The translations under genes and the position numbers were made by a program. Of a stretch of DNA of 41,481 bases, positions 26,100 through 34,588 are shown piece by piece; the first letter of the stretch is position 1, and each line of letters starts with the position of its first letter. A model generated the notes under the pieces. It worked only from the letters and a program-made list of their open reading frames with translations, ran no database searches and was not told the origin of the DNA. The stretch is from NCBI GenBank assembly GCA_015296065.1, contig DVDU01000285.1, forward strand, positions 1-41,481, written 5' to 3'. This DNA is from Oscillatoriaceae cyanobacterium M33_DOE_052 (GTDB taxonomy: Bacteria > Cyanobacteriota > Cyanobacteriia > Cyanobacteriales > Laspinemataceae).

Positions 26100-26744
26100 A
26101 TGGTTACTTTGCAATTGCAACAGCTAGATATTCCCCCCGGACAACGCCTCCGGCTCCATGATATTAGCTGGTCAGAATTTGAAGCCATTTTAGCGGAATT
26201 AGGAGAACACCGAGCCGCCCGCATTGCTTACATTCAAGGAACCTTAGAAATCAGGATGCCACTACCAGAACACGAAATCAATAAAGAACTGATTGGCGAT
26301 ATGGTGAAAATCTTGCTAGAAGAAATGGCAATAGACTGCGAGTGTTTTGGGTCAACGACTTTTAAGGCAGAAGCTAAAAAAGCTGGGGTGGAGCCAGACC
26401 AATGTTTTTACATCCAAAATCATCAGGTGATGCGAGGGAAGCGGCGGGTAGATTTGACTTTAGACCCACCCCCGGACTTGGCTATAGAGATAGATGTGAC
26501 TTCTAAAACGCAACTGGATGCCTACGAAGCCTTGCAAGTTCCAGAACTGTGGCGTTATGAAAATGACCGGTTGCAAATCAATGTCCTGCAAGGGGGTAAA
26601 TATGTGGAGTCCCAAAGTAGTCCCACTTTTCCTGGTTTACCGGTGGCAGATTTGATAACCGAATTTATAGGAATAAGTGCTAGGATTGGGAGAAGTCCTA
26701 CGCTGAGGTCTTTTCGCCAGCGCGTCAGGCAAGAGTTCATCTAA
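26100..26744 (+). CDS. Uma2-family endonuclease (DUF820), divergent
   Basis: 214 residues, distant from copies A and B. Motifs: IAYIQGTLEIRMP, PDQCFYI, VDLTLDPPPDLAIEIDVTSKT and YEALQVPELWRYEN, giving the Asp/Glu-x-Asp core of the fold. GAGGT precedes the ATG. It starts 36 bp after copy B and ends 18 bp before the vWA gene, so it is probably part of one transcript with vWA and the tubulin-like gene. Confidence 0.88.
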   Translation: MVTLQLQQLDIPPGQRLRLHDISWSEFEAILAELGEHRAARIAYIQGTLEIRMPLPEHEINKELIGDMVKILLEEMAIDCECFGSTTFKAEAKKAGVEPDQCFYIQNHQVMRGKRRVDLTLDPPPDLAIEIDVTSKTQLDAYEALQVPELWRYENDRLQINVLQGGKYVESQSSPTFPGLPVADLITEFIGISARIGRSPTLRSFRQRVRQEFI

Positions 26745-26762
26745 ATTTTAACAAAAATTCAC

Positions 26763-27641
26763 ATGATGATGCAGTCTCGCCGCCAAATTTGGCTTTATCC
26801 TATGTTTCAGGTGCCGCTGATGCTGATGTTAGGTTGTTTGATATTGGCGGCGTTGTTTTCCCTGCTGGGTTGGGGGAGACCGACGGTGGGGGTAGCTATT
26901 GCCCTGGACTTGAGTTCTAGCACTCAGGGGGCCGTGCGTCAGGAAGAAATTGCAGCGGTGAAGTCCTATTTAGCCGAAAACCAAAGTCTGAAGAACCAAA
27001 ACCAAATCCGAGTTTTCGGTTTTGCCAGCAATGTACAGGCTCTCACCAATGAGTTTATTACTGATAGTCAGGCAGTGGAAAGACAGCTAGATAGAGCGCT
27101 GCAAGATACCCAGTTACAAAGACAGCTAGGCGGCGGCACAAATATCAATTTGGCAATTCAGCAGGTAACCAATGCGTTAAGTAGTTTAGAAACCAATAGA
27201 TGCCGGGAGTTACTATTAGTCACCGATGGGGAGGCTGATGTGAGTCAGACGGTGGTAGATGGTGCCATTAACCAAGGGGTGAAAATCAATGCCGTGGTTT
27301 TAGGCGGCAAAGACGCGGTGCAAATTCGCCAAGCCACCGCCAGCACCAATGGCATCTATTTAAACGGCGAAGCTGGCAACCTAAAAGCTCTATTTACTGA
27401 CGAATTTTTCACCAGCTTTAACAGTAATAAACGGTGGTTGACATTTTGGCTGAGTTGTGCATTTATCTGCGCTATGTGGGCGATCGCTCTGCCCTTAGAC
27501 CGGTGGTTATTTCAAGGTTTGATGAAATTAGACATGACTTTAGCTGGTCAGCTTGCCTTGGGGAATGCTCTGTTTTGGACTGTGGTAACGGCTCTGGTGG
27601 TGTGGCGGATTTTCGGTTTGCCGTTTGGCAGCGCGTGTTAA
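26763..27641 (+). CDS. Membrane vWA-domain protein
   Basis: 292 residues. N-terminal membrane helix at about 18-36 (PLMLMLGCLILAALFSLL), a von Willebrand A domain at about 41-215 with the MIDAS metal site DLSSS (Asp49, Ser51, Ser53), a GGTNINLA segment and LLVTDGEAD. Two to three hydrophobic C-terminal segments follow from about 225 (FWLSCAFICAMWAIALP; ALFWTVVTALVVW). vWA domains bind partner proteins through a divalent metal. The gene sits 30 bp before the tubulin-like gene. In published context analysis (Makarova and Koonin), vWA proteins accompany a broad FtsZ/tubulin-like family in a predicted membrane-remodelling system. Confidence 0.88.
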   Translation: MMMQSRRQIWLYPMFQVPLMLMLGCLILAALFSLLGWGRPTVGVAIALDLSSSTQGAVRQEEIAAVKSYLAENQSLKNQNQIRVFGFASNVQALTNEFITDSQAVERQLDRALQDTQLQRQLGGGTNINLAIQQVTNALSSLETNRCRELLLVTDGEADVSQTVVDGAINQGVKINAVVLGGKDAVQIRQATASTNGIYLNGEAGNLKALFTDEFFTSFNSNKRWLTFWLSCAFICAMWAIALPLDRWLFQGLMKLDMTLAGQLALGNALFWTVVTALVVWRIFGLPFGSAC

Positions 27642-27671
27642 GATAGATTATAGCCAAAAAAGGAGAAAATT

Positions 27672-30600
27672 ATGGCTGTTGTTGACGAGAAAAGTATGGT
27701 GCCCACCGTGTTGGTGGGTGTCGGCGGGACCGGTCACGAAATCCTCGCCCGGGTGCGTCGCTTGGTAGAAGAAACTTACGGCAGTTTGGCGAATTTTCCG
27801 ATTCTTAGCTTTCTCATCATCGATACAGATAAGGATTACAAAGTCACGAGTCCTAATGCCGCCGGTTCCCCGTTCAAAGACCATGAAAAATATTGGGCGA
27901 GCGTCAGCGGGCGCCAAGTGCGGGATATGATGGACAATATGAGTAACTATCCCTGGATTGAGCGGTGGTTTCCTACAGAGTTAGAGCGAAATCTCACGGC
28001 AATTGAAGCGGGAGCGGGGCAAATTCGCGGCTGCGGTAGGTTCGCTTTTTTCTGCAACTATCATAACATCCAAAAGTGCTTTGAGCAAGCCAGAAATGCG
28101 GTCAAAGGCCATGAAAATATGATGCTGGATAAATATGGCATCAAAGTTACCACTAATGGGTTAAATGCCTTCGTGGTGGGGTCTTTGTCCGGGGGGACGG
28201 GGAGCGGGATGATGGTGGATATCGGTTATGCTTTGCGCAAATGGATGCAGGGGGAAAGTTCGCCTTTGGTGACTGCTATAGCTCCTTTACCAGCAGCATT
28301 TGCGGGGATAAATGTGGGCGATCGCGTCCTCGCCAACGGCTACGCCGCCATCATGGAACTGAGCTACTTTTCCGACTATCGCACAGAATACGTCGCCCAA
28401 TATAGCAACAGCTTAGTAGATGAAATCCGCAGTAAAGCCGCCCCCTTTGACTTTATCTATCTCGCGGGCACCAAAAACGGCGAAACCGAATTCACCCTAG
28501 AACAACTGCGAGAACTAACTGCCCAAAACATCTTTTTAGACTTAACCTCAGATTTTGCCCCCCATAAACGCTCAATTCGTGATAACATTAAAGGCGCTTG
28601 GGCACAAGCAGACCCCGGAGGACGTGGTTATCCCAAAAACTTTATGAGTTTTGGCTTATCCACCATAGAAATTCCCATCGCCCAAATTCGCACTGCCCTA
28701 ACCAACCGCCTCGCGGGCGATTTTATTAACTGGTGGCTCAATGAATCGGCACTTTTGCCACCCCAAACCTTTGAATTAGTGCAAAACGATATCCTCAAAC
28801 GGATGCGCCTCACTGAGGCCGAACTGCTGGGCGACTTAACCGCCGCTGGCGATAAACCATATATAGCAGTAATCGCCGATTTTGTCAACAGTATCCGCCA
28901 AGAAATCACGCGGGATAATTTGCTGCAATGCACCCAGCAAGGAGTTGGCGGCGTTCTGGGCGCAGAAAAAGGGAAAATCCTGCAATTTGTGGATGGTTAC
29001 TTAATCCCCAAAGTGGATCAATACCGGGCTACTCATTTGCGGGAAATGAGCCCGGATGAGCGGTTACATGGGGATTTTTTCCAGAAAATGTATGACAACC
29101 GCAACCGCATCATCCAGCAAGGACAACAGGCATTAGAAGCGGAATTTTACCGCATCATCGAAGACCGCACCCAAGGACTAAAATTTGCTGATACGTTCCT
29201 CACTACCGTGCGCCAGATATTGACCGGAGCGGCGGAGAAGTTTCGCCGGGATGCGGAGCAAGTCTGGGGAAAAAATGAGGAAAACCGGCGCAAGCAGTAT
29301 GAAGACTCTTTGCAGGATATTAACCATTTTAAGGATAAGTTTGGCCTGACGAAACAGGCGAAAATGGAGGAATACTGTGGCAAAGCTCTGGAGGGTTTGC
29401 AAGGGAGTTTCAGCGCTACGATTCAGCGGAAAGCTCGGGGTTTGGGTTTAGATGTGATTGCCCGCCTCCAGGAACATCTGGATAGTTTAGAGCGCCGGTT
29501 TGCGCGGTTGAATATGAAACTACGTCAAGCGCGAGATGAGTTTCGCAAGCGCGCTGATGAGCAAGCAGGTAGTGCTGATGCTTTGGTGATTAATGGGATT
29601 AAATTGTATGACCGGGAGGAGTTGAATGGGTTATACCAAGATTTAATCGAGCAATCTGTGAGCGCTCCGGTGGGGAATAAAAGCCGCTATGAGGCGGGAA
29701 TGGATGCTATCTGTACGACTTTGGCGTCCGAGGTGTTGGCGCAAGCATCGCCTTTGTGGAAGCAAAATCGCGCCGCTGGGGAGGTGATGCGGTTGTTTGA
29801 TTTGCCGCAATTGCAAGATGTGCAGGATGATGATTGGCAGGAAATTGTGACGGCAAAAACTCAGCGGGTGATTCAAGATGCGCCGAATAGTACGAAGTTA
29901 AAGCGGGATTTGGCGGCGTGCGATCGGCTATTCCAAATCTACACCAATGACGAAGAGCAAATCCGCAATCAAATCCGCATTGCTTACGATAAATCTAAAC
30001 CCCTAATTCAGCTCTCCGATGCGGTGATGAAAGGGAGCGACGCCGGGTTTACTCCCGCTGTCAACAGCAAAGTGGCGATCGTGGGCGGACGCGATGCTAC
30101 CGACCCCGCCACCATCAAACTCCTCCCCTTCCTCACCGAACGAGTCGGCAACAAAGACGCCGTAACCCCCCTGGGAGAAGCCGAACGCCATCGCCTCGTC
30201 TTCGTCCAAGAAATCGGCGGTTTTTCCCTTCGCTGCATCAATGGAATGCGCGAAATTCGCCAATCATATCAGGACTGGAAAGGACAAACCATTGAAGCCA
30301 AACGCGCCCAACTGCGCGGCGAAAGCAAAGACCCACCTATCCCGGTTCACATCCAAAAAGAGCCGCCATTTTGGGATATTTTTCCCGACAACCCCGAAAT
30401 TTATAAATTAGTGGTTCACGGGCGAGCTTTACAAGTGCTGCGGGTGGAACAAAACCGGCGTACCAAAGAAAACGTGATTCGCTATACGCGCAAAACTGCG
30501 ATCGGCACCGAAAACGTAGATATTGCCTCTACCTGGGAAGAAGCAGTACAAGTGTTAGAGGTATTGGCTTGTCGCCCCGACAGAGAAGAAATTCAGCGGC

Positions 30601-30932
30601 AAATCACCGCCAAACTCGATGCGGTGGAAACCACCCAGCAGAAACAGCAATTATCCCAGCAATTGCTCGCATATTTGCAGCAGCGGCAAGGGGAATTAGA
30701 ACGGGAAGGCGGCAAAGATAGCCTGATTTACAAACGCGAGGCGAAAATCATCGAAGATATCATCGAATCGCGGAAATTACCCACTAATTCCCAGGTGTTC
30801 GTGTCACCGCCACCAGTGTCACCGCCACCAGTGGATGCACCTAGGCACGTTTTCTGTACCAACTGCGGCACGCAAAACCCAGCTAGTTCTAAATTCTGCT
30901 ACAAATGTGGCAGTAAATTGGCGCAAGTGTAA
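27672..30932 (+). CDS. FtsZ/tubulin-like GTPase (Tubulin_2 type) with C-terminal zinc ribbon
   Basis: 1086 residues with an AGGAG ribosome site. The N-terminus has a Rossmann-type loop (VGVGGTGHEIL, 15-25), and the tubulin signature loop GGTGSG is at 174-179, both expected for nucleotide binding. The middle (about 480-650) is long, charged and helical. The C-terminus carries a four-Cys zinc ribbon (Cys1062, 1065, 1076, 1079) after a Pro-rich VSPPPV linker. It is much longer than FtsZ (about 400) or tubulin (about 450). It probably polymerises or binds GTP at the membrane with the vWA partner. A hairpin lies just after the stop. Confidence 0.88.
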   Translation: MAVVDEKSMVPTVLVGVGGTGHEILARVRRLVEETYGSLANFPILSFLIIDTDKDYKVTSPNAAGSPFKDHEKYWASVSGRQVRDMMDNMSNYPWIERWFPTELERNLTAIEAGAGQIRGCGRFAFFCNYHNIQKCFEQARNAVKGHENMMLDKYGIKVTTNGLNAFVVGSLSGGTGSGMMVDIGYALRKWMQGESSPLVTAIAPLPAAFAGINVGDRVLANGYAAIMELSYFSDYRTEYVAQYSNSLVDEIRSKAAPFDFIYLAGTKNGETEFTLEQLRELTAQNIFLDLTSDFAPHKRSIRDNIKGAWAQADPGGRGYPKNFMSFGLSTIEIPIAQIRTALTNRLAGDFINWWLNESALLPPQTFELVQNDILKRMRLTEAELLGDLTAAGDKPYIAVIADFVNSIRQEITRDNLLQCTQQGVGGVLGAEKGKILQFVDGYLIPKVDQYRATHLREMSPDERLHGDFFQKMYDNRNRIIQQGQQALEAEFYRIIEDRTQGLKFADTFLTTVRQILTGAAEKFRRDAEQVWGKNEENRRKQYEDSLQDINHFKDKFGLTKQAKMEEYCGKALEGLQGSFSATIQRKARGLGLDVIARLQEHLDSLERRFARLNMKLRQARDEFRKRADEQAGSADALVINGIKLYDREELNGLYQDLIEQSVSAPVGNKSRYEAGMDAICTTLASEVLAQASPLWKQNRAAGEVMRLFDLPQLQDVQDDDWQEIVTAKTQRVIQDAPNSTKLKRDLAACDRLFQIYTNDEEQIRNQIRIAYDKSKPLIQLSDAVMKGSDAGFTPAVNSKVAIVGGRDATDPATIKLLPFLTERVGNKDAVTPLGEAERHRLVFVQEIGGFSLRCINGMREIRQSYQDWKGQTIEAKRAQLRGESKDPPIPVHIQKEPPFWDIFPDNPEIYKLVVHGRALQVLRVEQNRRTKENVIRYTRKTAIGTENVDIASTWEEAVQVLEVLACRPDREEIQRQITAKLDAVETTQQKQQLSQQLLAYLQQRQGELEREGGKDSLIYKREAKIIEDIIESRKLPTNSQVFVSPPPVSPPPVDAPRHVFCTNCGTQNPASSKFCYKCGSKLAQV

Positions 30933-30934
30933 CG

Positions 30935-31075
30935 CCACAATTTTAATTGTGGGTGTCAATTGAACCCCCGGTATATGTAGGGGCGGCCCCCCGTGGCGGC
31001 CCCCAATATCTGTAGGGGCAACGGCATCATTAATCTATGGGTAAATTACACCCCCGGTATATGTAGGGGCAGCCA
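30935..31075. repeat. Hairpin and interspersed repeats after the tubulin-like gene
   Basis: CCACAA-TTTTAA-TTGTGG (30935-30952) is a possible terminator without a T-run. ACCCCCGGTATATGTAGGGGC then occurs in two copies near 30963 and 31050, with GGCGGCC-rich sequence between. No gene is visible in this gap. Confidence 0.55.
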
Positions 31076-31111
31076 CGGGATTGATTGGTAAGTAACCGGA
31101 ATGATTACCCA

Positions 31112-31561
31112 TCAATTAGCCCAAAAACGGTGGGATAAAATCGCATCAGTATCCAGAGGAAAAGGGCAGATAAGGGGCAATTCCACTCCTGGATAGTCGG
31201 AGCTTACCTCCTCCCACGCATCTTGCCACGATTTGGTGAATATCTCTAGAAAATATGATTTAATGCTGGGGGATTGTTCTAACAAAAGCTGCAATTCCCG
31301 CCGCTGTTCTCGGATGGTGAGTTCCCAGCCTCTAAAATCATTGGGAGAAGAAATGTAACCCCGTTTCAGCAAATGAGAGAGCAACACCTGTAACCGGCTT
31401 TGCAACTCTCGTTTATCTCGGTTCCCTAAGCTGTCTATTTCCTCTATCAGATTGGGCAAGTCTAAGCGGTCAAATTCTCGCGCTTTTAGGTGGGCGACGG
31501 TAGCGGCGACCCACTGAGCGAAATCTAAATCATATAATTTGACCTCTGGATTTTCTGCCAT
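31112..31561 (-). CDS. DUF29-family protein
   Basis: 149 residues with the DUF29 pattern: LYDLDFAQWVAATVAHLKAREFDRLD, NLIEEIDSLGNRDKRELQSRL, and a C-terminal DAWEEV. Soluble and helical. The family is widespread in cyanobacteria, and its function is not established. It is convergent with the tubulin-like operon. The 240-bp AT-rich stretch upstream (31562-31801) holds no gene I can support, only the promoter regions of this gene and the divergent UPF0175 gene. Confidence 0.88.
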   Translation of the reverse strand: MAENPEVKLYDLDFAQWVAATVAHLKAREFDRLDLPNLIEEIDSLGNRDKRELQSRLQVLLSHLLKRGYISSPNDFRGWELTIREQRRELQLLLEQSPSIKSYFLEIFTKSWQDAWEEVSSDYPGVELPLICPFPLDTDAILSHRFWAN

Positions 31562-31801
31562 AATTGCTATTGGTATTTTTTCCTGTTTTACAATTTTTTG
31601 GAAATTTTTTTGTTTTCTAGACTAAAATCTTGAATAAATCTCACTTTATTACTAAATCTTCGGTGATTTTTCCTATTAGACACGAATCCCAAAGAATGTG
31701 CAATATTTTCCCTTATTGCTTTATGTAAAGTTTTGTTATGAGATTCAGCATTTCTGCACCAAAGCCTTAAAATTAAAAGTAGGTGCGATGAGGGCAACTC
31801 A

Positions 31802-32053
31802 ATGCAAATTATCCTGAACCTACCTGATAGCCTCAGCCAGACCGAAACCTTTAACCAGAGCGACTGGCTCCGGGAAATTGCCATTGCCCTGTTTGAGCAA
31901 GAGCGGATTTCTCTCAGCCGCGCCAGTCAAGTTGCTGGGATGGGAATTATAGACTTTCAAAAGCTGCTGGCAGCTCGCGGCATTTGTGTTCACTACGATG
32001 TAGAAGACCTTGAGCAGGATGTTCAGCACCTGCGCGATCGAGGCTGGTTATGA
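31802..32053 (+). CDS. UPF0175-family (antitoxin-like) protein
   Basis: 83 residues. ALFEQERISLSRASQVAGMGIIDFQKLLAARGI is the helix-turn-helix-like core of UPF0175. Members are usually followed by an overlapping DUF3368/PIN-type toxin gene, as in type II modules. Here the stop overlaps an ATG (ATGA) that opens only a 22-codon frame, so the toxin appears lost or replaced. Confidence 0.82.
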   Translation: MQIILNLPDSLSQTETFNQSDWLREIAIALFEQERISLSRASQVAGMGIIDFQKLLAARGICVHYDVEDLEQDVQHLRDRGWL

Positions 32054-32118
32054 TCGTCCTCTTCCCACATCATGCCTCACCACAAATTAAATTGAAATAC
32101 CAATTATTTGGGAGCTAA
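32050..32118 (+). pseudogene. Possible remnant of the UPF0175 partner gene
   Basis: A 22-codon frame beginning MIVLFPHH overlaps the antitoxin stop in the ATGA manner typical of these pairs, then stops. Only the MIV start resembles DUF3368 proteins, so this is weak. Confidence 0.25.
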
Positions 32119-32122
32119 ACAT

Positions 32123-32599
32123 ATGGTACAATACACTCTAGCCCAATCTCCAGAAGTCATCCTCACTGTCAGTGGGAAAGATAGTCTGAAAGCCAGAGAA
32201 GAAGCGATGGATAAGTTGGTGGAATTAATGGATGAAGGTCATTTGCCTACCAAACTCGCCGAAGGATTCAGCCCCCAAGAGTTAATCGAGGTCAAAGAGC
32301 CGGAAGTTGACGAAACTAGCGATGACCCAGTGGTGGAAGCGGTGCAGATTCTCAGTAGTCTGGCTAATTTAAAACTCAAGGCAGAACGTGCCAGAGAACA
32401 GGCGTTGCAAATTCGCGCCCAAATTGATATTCTTTTTAGTGACCAACCCACCAGCGAGGAAGAGATTGCTAATCTGAAAGACGCCTTTAAGATACTAAAA
32501 GCCTTTGCGTTAGCCGATCGCGCCTACCGCCAAGCCAGAGGTAAAGCTGAGGAAGCTCGTGCCCTACTTGACAAAGCGCTACAATCTCCTGATATTTAA
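32123..32599 (+). CDS. Hypothetical helical protein (158 aa)
   Basis: The start at 32123 (VQYTLAQSPEVILTV) has GGGAG about 8 nt upstream; a TTG at 32108 is less likely. The N-terminal part mixes strand and helix (GKDSLKAREEAMDKLVELMDEG). The C-terminal half is long charged helices (AERAREQALQIRAQID; FALADRAYRQARGKAEEARALLDKAL), probably coiled coil. No family recognised and no membrane segment. It lies 70 bp after the UPF0175 stop and could belong to that operon. Confidence 0.65.
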   Translation: MVQYTLAQSPEVILTVSGKDSLKAREEAMDKLVELMDEGHLPTKLAEGFSPQELIEVKEPEVDETSDDPVVEAVQILSSLANLKLKAERAREQALQIRAQIDILFSDQPTSEEEIANLKDAFKILKAFALADRAYRQARGKAEEARALLDKALQSPDI

Positions 32600-32657
32600 A
32601 ATGGTGGTGGTGGGCTTGAGCCCACCCTACGGGGTAAATTACTAAGGCGAAATCCTG

Positions 32658-32849
32658 ATGTTAACTATTGACAATTGGCCATTGTTTTACTCTCTGATGA
32701 CGCTGCACTGCGTCATCGGGACGGCGGCGGCTCTAGTGGCGAAACGCCGGGGGCTGAATTTCCGCCTGTGGCTGGGGTTGGGTTTGGTCGGGGGAACTTT
32801 GGCATTAATTGCCGCTTTTCTAGTCCCGGTGCAGGATGGAGAAAGCTAA
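32658..32849 (+). CDS. Small membrane protein (63 aa, two TM segments)
   Basis: Two hydrophobic helices (FYSLMTLHCVIGTAAALVA and LWLGLGLVGGTLALIAAFLV) joined by a basic KRRGLNFR turn, which places the loop in the cytoplasm. It ends 39 bp before the GAF gene on the same strand. No family recognised; possible membrane partner of the photosensor. Confidence 0.6.
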   Translation: MLTIDNWPLFYSLMTLHCVIGTAAALVAKRRGLNFRLWLGLGLVGGTLALIAAFLVPVQDGES

Positions 32850-32888
32850 ACCACCATTGCCCAACCATGCCGGGGAGCAATTAATCAG

Positions 32889-33383
32889 ATGGCTAATGAT
32901 AAATTGAGAATGATTAATCAGCGTCTCTTTGGCCGGATGAAGAGAGACGTTTTGCTGCAACAAACTATCAGTGATATTCAAGAATCCCTGGATACTGACC
33001 GGGTGGTCTTATATTATTTTTACCGCCAGTGGGAAGGGCAGGTAATTTGCGAAGCGGTGAAATATGCAGACTTATCGATTTTGGGTTCTACGGGAGCCGA
33101 TGACTGTTTTAATGGGGAATATGCAGCTCTGTACTTAGGGGGACGCGCCAGAGCGATCGCGGATATTGAAACAGAAAACATCAATGATTGTCATCGAGAT
33201 TTTTTGCGCAGCATCAAAGTCCGCTCTAACTTGGTAGTGCCCGTGATTACTCATGGTAGTCTCTGGGGACTGCTGGTAGCCCATGAGTGTTATGCGCCAA
33301 GAACTTGGACGGAAGCTGATATAAAATTCCTGCAACAAGAGGCAGAAAATGTGGCCGCTTCACCAGCGATCGTCCAGGTTTAA
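32889..33383 (+). CDS. Stand-alone cyanobacteriochrome-type GAF protein (DXCF class motifs)
   Basis: 164 residues, essentially one GAF domain after a short helix. GGGGAG precedes the ATG. It has the landmarks of bilin-binding GAF domains: IQESLDTDRVVLYYF, DDCF (the DXCF second cysteine), GGRARAIADI, NDCHRDFL (the Cys-His bilin attachment site), VRSNLVVPV and LWGLLVAHECYAPRTW. Two-Cys DXCF cyanobacteriochromes typically sense blue or violet light in one state and teal, green or orange in the other. There is no kinase, GGDEF or methyl-accepting output, so signalling must go through a partner. The two-TM miniprotein immediately upstream is the obvious neighbour. Confidence 0.85.
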   Translation: MANDKLRMINQRLFGRMKRDVLLQQTISDIQESLDTDRVVLYYFYRQWEGQVICEAVKYADLSILGSTGADDCFNGEYAALYLGGRARAIADIETENINDCHRDFLRSIKVRSNLVVPVITHGSLWGLLVAHECYAPRTWTEADIKFLQQEAENVAASPAIVQV

Positions 33384-33394
33384 TCACCCTGGTT

Positions 33395-33592
33395 TAGGTT
33401 CGTAGTTGGGCTTTATTCCTCTTTCTGTAGTTCGTAGTAGGGCTTTAGCCCTCTTTCTGTAGTTCGTAGTTGGGCTTTAGCCCTCTTAAAAAGGCTCTTT
33501 TTTTGGGCTGTAGGGGTGATTCGCGAATCACCCCTACTACAAACCTTTTTTGGGCTGTAGGGGTGATTCGCGAATCACCCCTACTACAAACC
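33395..33592. repeat. Two families of interspersed repeats
   Basis: First, three copies of GTTCGTAGT(T/A)GGGCTTTA(G)CC-type sequence, near 33398, 33430 and 33462. Then two tandem 46-bp units (about 33500-33545, 33547-33592), each containing a perfect 22-bp palindrome with half-site GGGGTGATTCG (33513-33534 and 33560-33581). Its end abuts the stop of the hydrolase gene and may act as terminator for both convergent genes. Confidence 0.8.
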
Positions 33593-34522
33593 TTTTTGGA
33601 CTTTCTCGAAAAACTCAAACACAGAGGGAAGCTGTCCGCCCCAAAATTCATAATCATGTGCGGCACCGGGAACGGCATGATATTCTACTACAATATCGTC
33701 ACCGCGTGACCGGCGGAGAGCATAATAAAACAAGCGGCTTTGAGATTCTGGCACAATCTCATCATCAATCCCGTGAGCGAGATATAAAGGCATCATCCAT
33801 TCGGCGGCTCTGGCTTGGGGGTTGTCGCGTCCCCGCCAGCGTTGGGGAAACTCCGAGAAAGCACCATAAACGGCAGTCATTAGCCGATCGTCCGGGGTAT
33901 TTTCCTGGCTGAAATCACCGGAAAGACTAGCTCCGGCGGCAAACAAACCGGGATTTTCCAGAGCAATTAAAGCCACACCCCTCCCCCCAGTAGAAAGACC
34001 TAAAAGGGTATTGTATTGTCCCGGCAGAAGCAAATTATGCTGCTTTTGGATTTCCGGAATCAACCTTTCTTTGATGAATTTACCACCAGGAACCGGCTGC
34101 CATTTCAGGGTAGTTTCTGGGTAGTAAGCGCTTTCATACAAAGTCACCAGCATTTCTGGCAAAATCAGCGCATAGCCATACTTATCGGCGTAATCTACCA
34201 AGGGGGCGTTATCTACCCAACTGCTACGCTCATAGTTCCAACCAGGGAGAACGAGCAACGATGCAGAGCGGTAGTTGGCGGGGATATACAGGTCGTAGGG
34301 AACCCCATCAACGCTTAAATTACGATGCCAACCGGGTTCGGGCATGGGTTCTGGGATAGTTATTGGTGCGGGTGAAGTTGTAGAAGTCGGGGTTTGGGCG
34401 TTGGCGGTTGATGGCGGTGTGGGGTGGGAACAGCCGCTGCTCAAAGGGATGATGAGGAGGCAAAAGCCAGCGAGCCACAGGATTTTGTCACTACCGCGAT
34501 TAAAAGATGTAGGATGTTTCAT
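33584..34522 (-). CDS. Alpha/beta-hydrolase (esterase-like), probable lipoprotein
   Basis: 312 residues. The N-terminal hydrophobic segment (ILWLAGFCLLIIPL) ends in SSGC (Cys31), a near-canonical lipobox, then a Pro/Thr linker. The catalytic triad is visible: nucleophile Ser in GLSTGGRG (near 177), Asp in HGIDDEIVP (near 252) and His in GAAHDYEFW (near 289). The fold resembles S-formylglutathione-hydrolase/esterase D and PHB-depolymerase-like enzymes. It is envelope-anchored and the substrate is unknown. The last codons overlap the repeat array. Confidence 0.85.
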   Translation of the reverse strand: MKHPTSFNRGSDKILWLAGFCLLIIPLSSGCSHPTPPSTANAQTPTSTTSPAPITIPEPMPEPGWHRNLSVDGVPYDLYIPANYRSASLLVLPGWNYERSSWVDNAPLVDYADKYGYALILPEMLVTLYESAYYPETTLKWQPVPGGKFIKERLIPEIQKQHNLLLPGQYNTLLGLSTGGRGVALIALENPGLFAAGASLSGDFSQENTPDDRLMTAVYGAFSEFPQRWRGRDNPQARAAEWMMPLYLAHGIDDEIVPESQSRLFYYALRRSRGDDIVVEYHAVPGAAHDYEFWGGQLPSVFEFFEKVQKGL

Positions 34523-34588
34523 CAGTCGGGCTGGTTAAGGATGACTTATGATGGCGGAAAAAGTGGAGACACCATGACGGGCTGATAT

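Noticed and set aside
31588-31884. 98-codon minus-strand frame
   Set aside because: Overlaps the well-supported UPF0175 gene and resembles no family.
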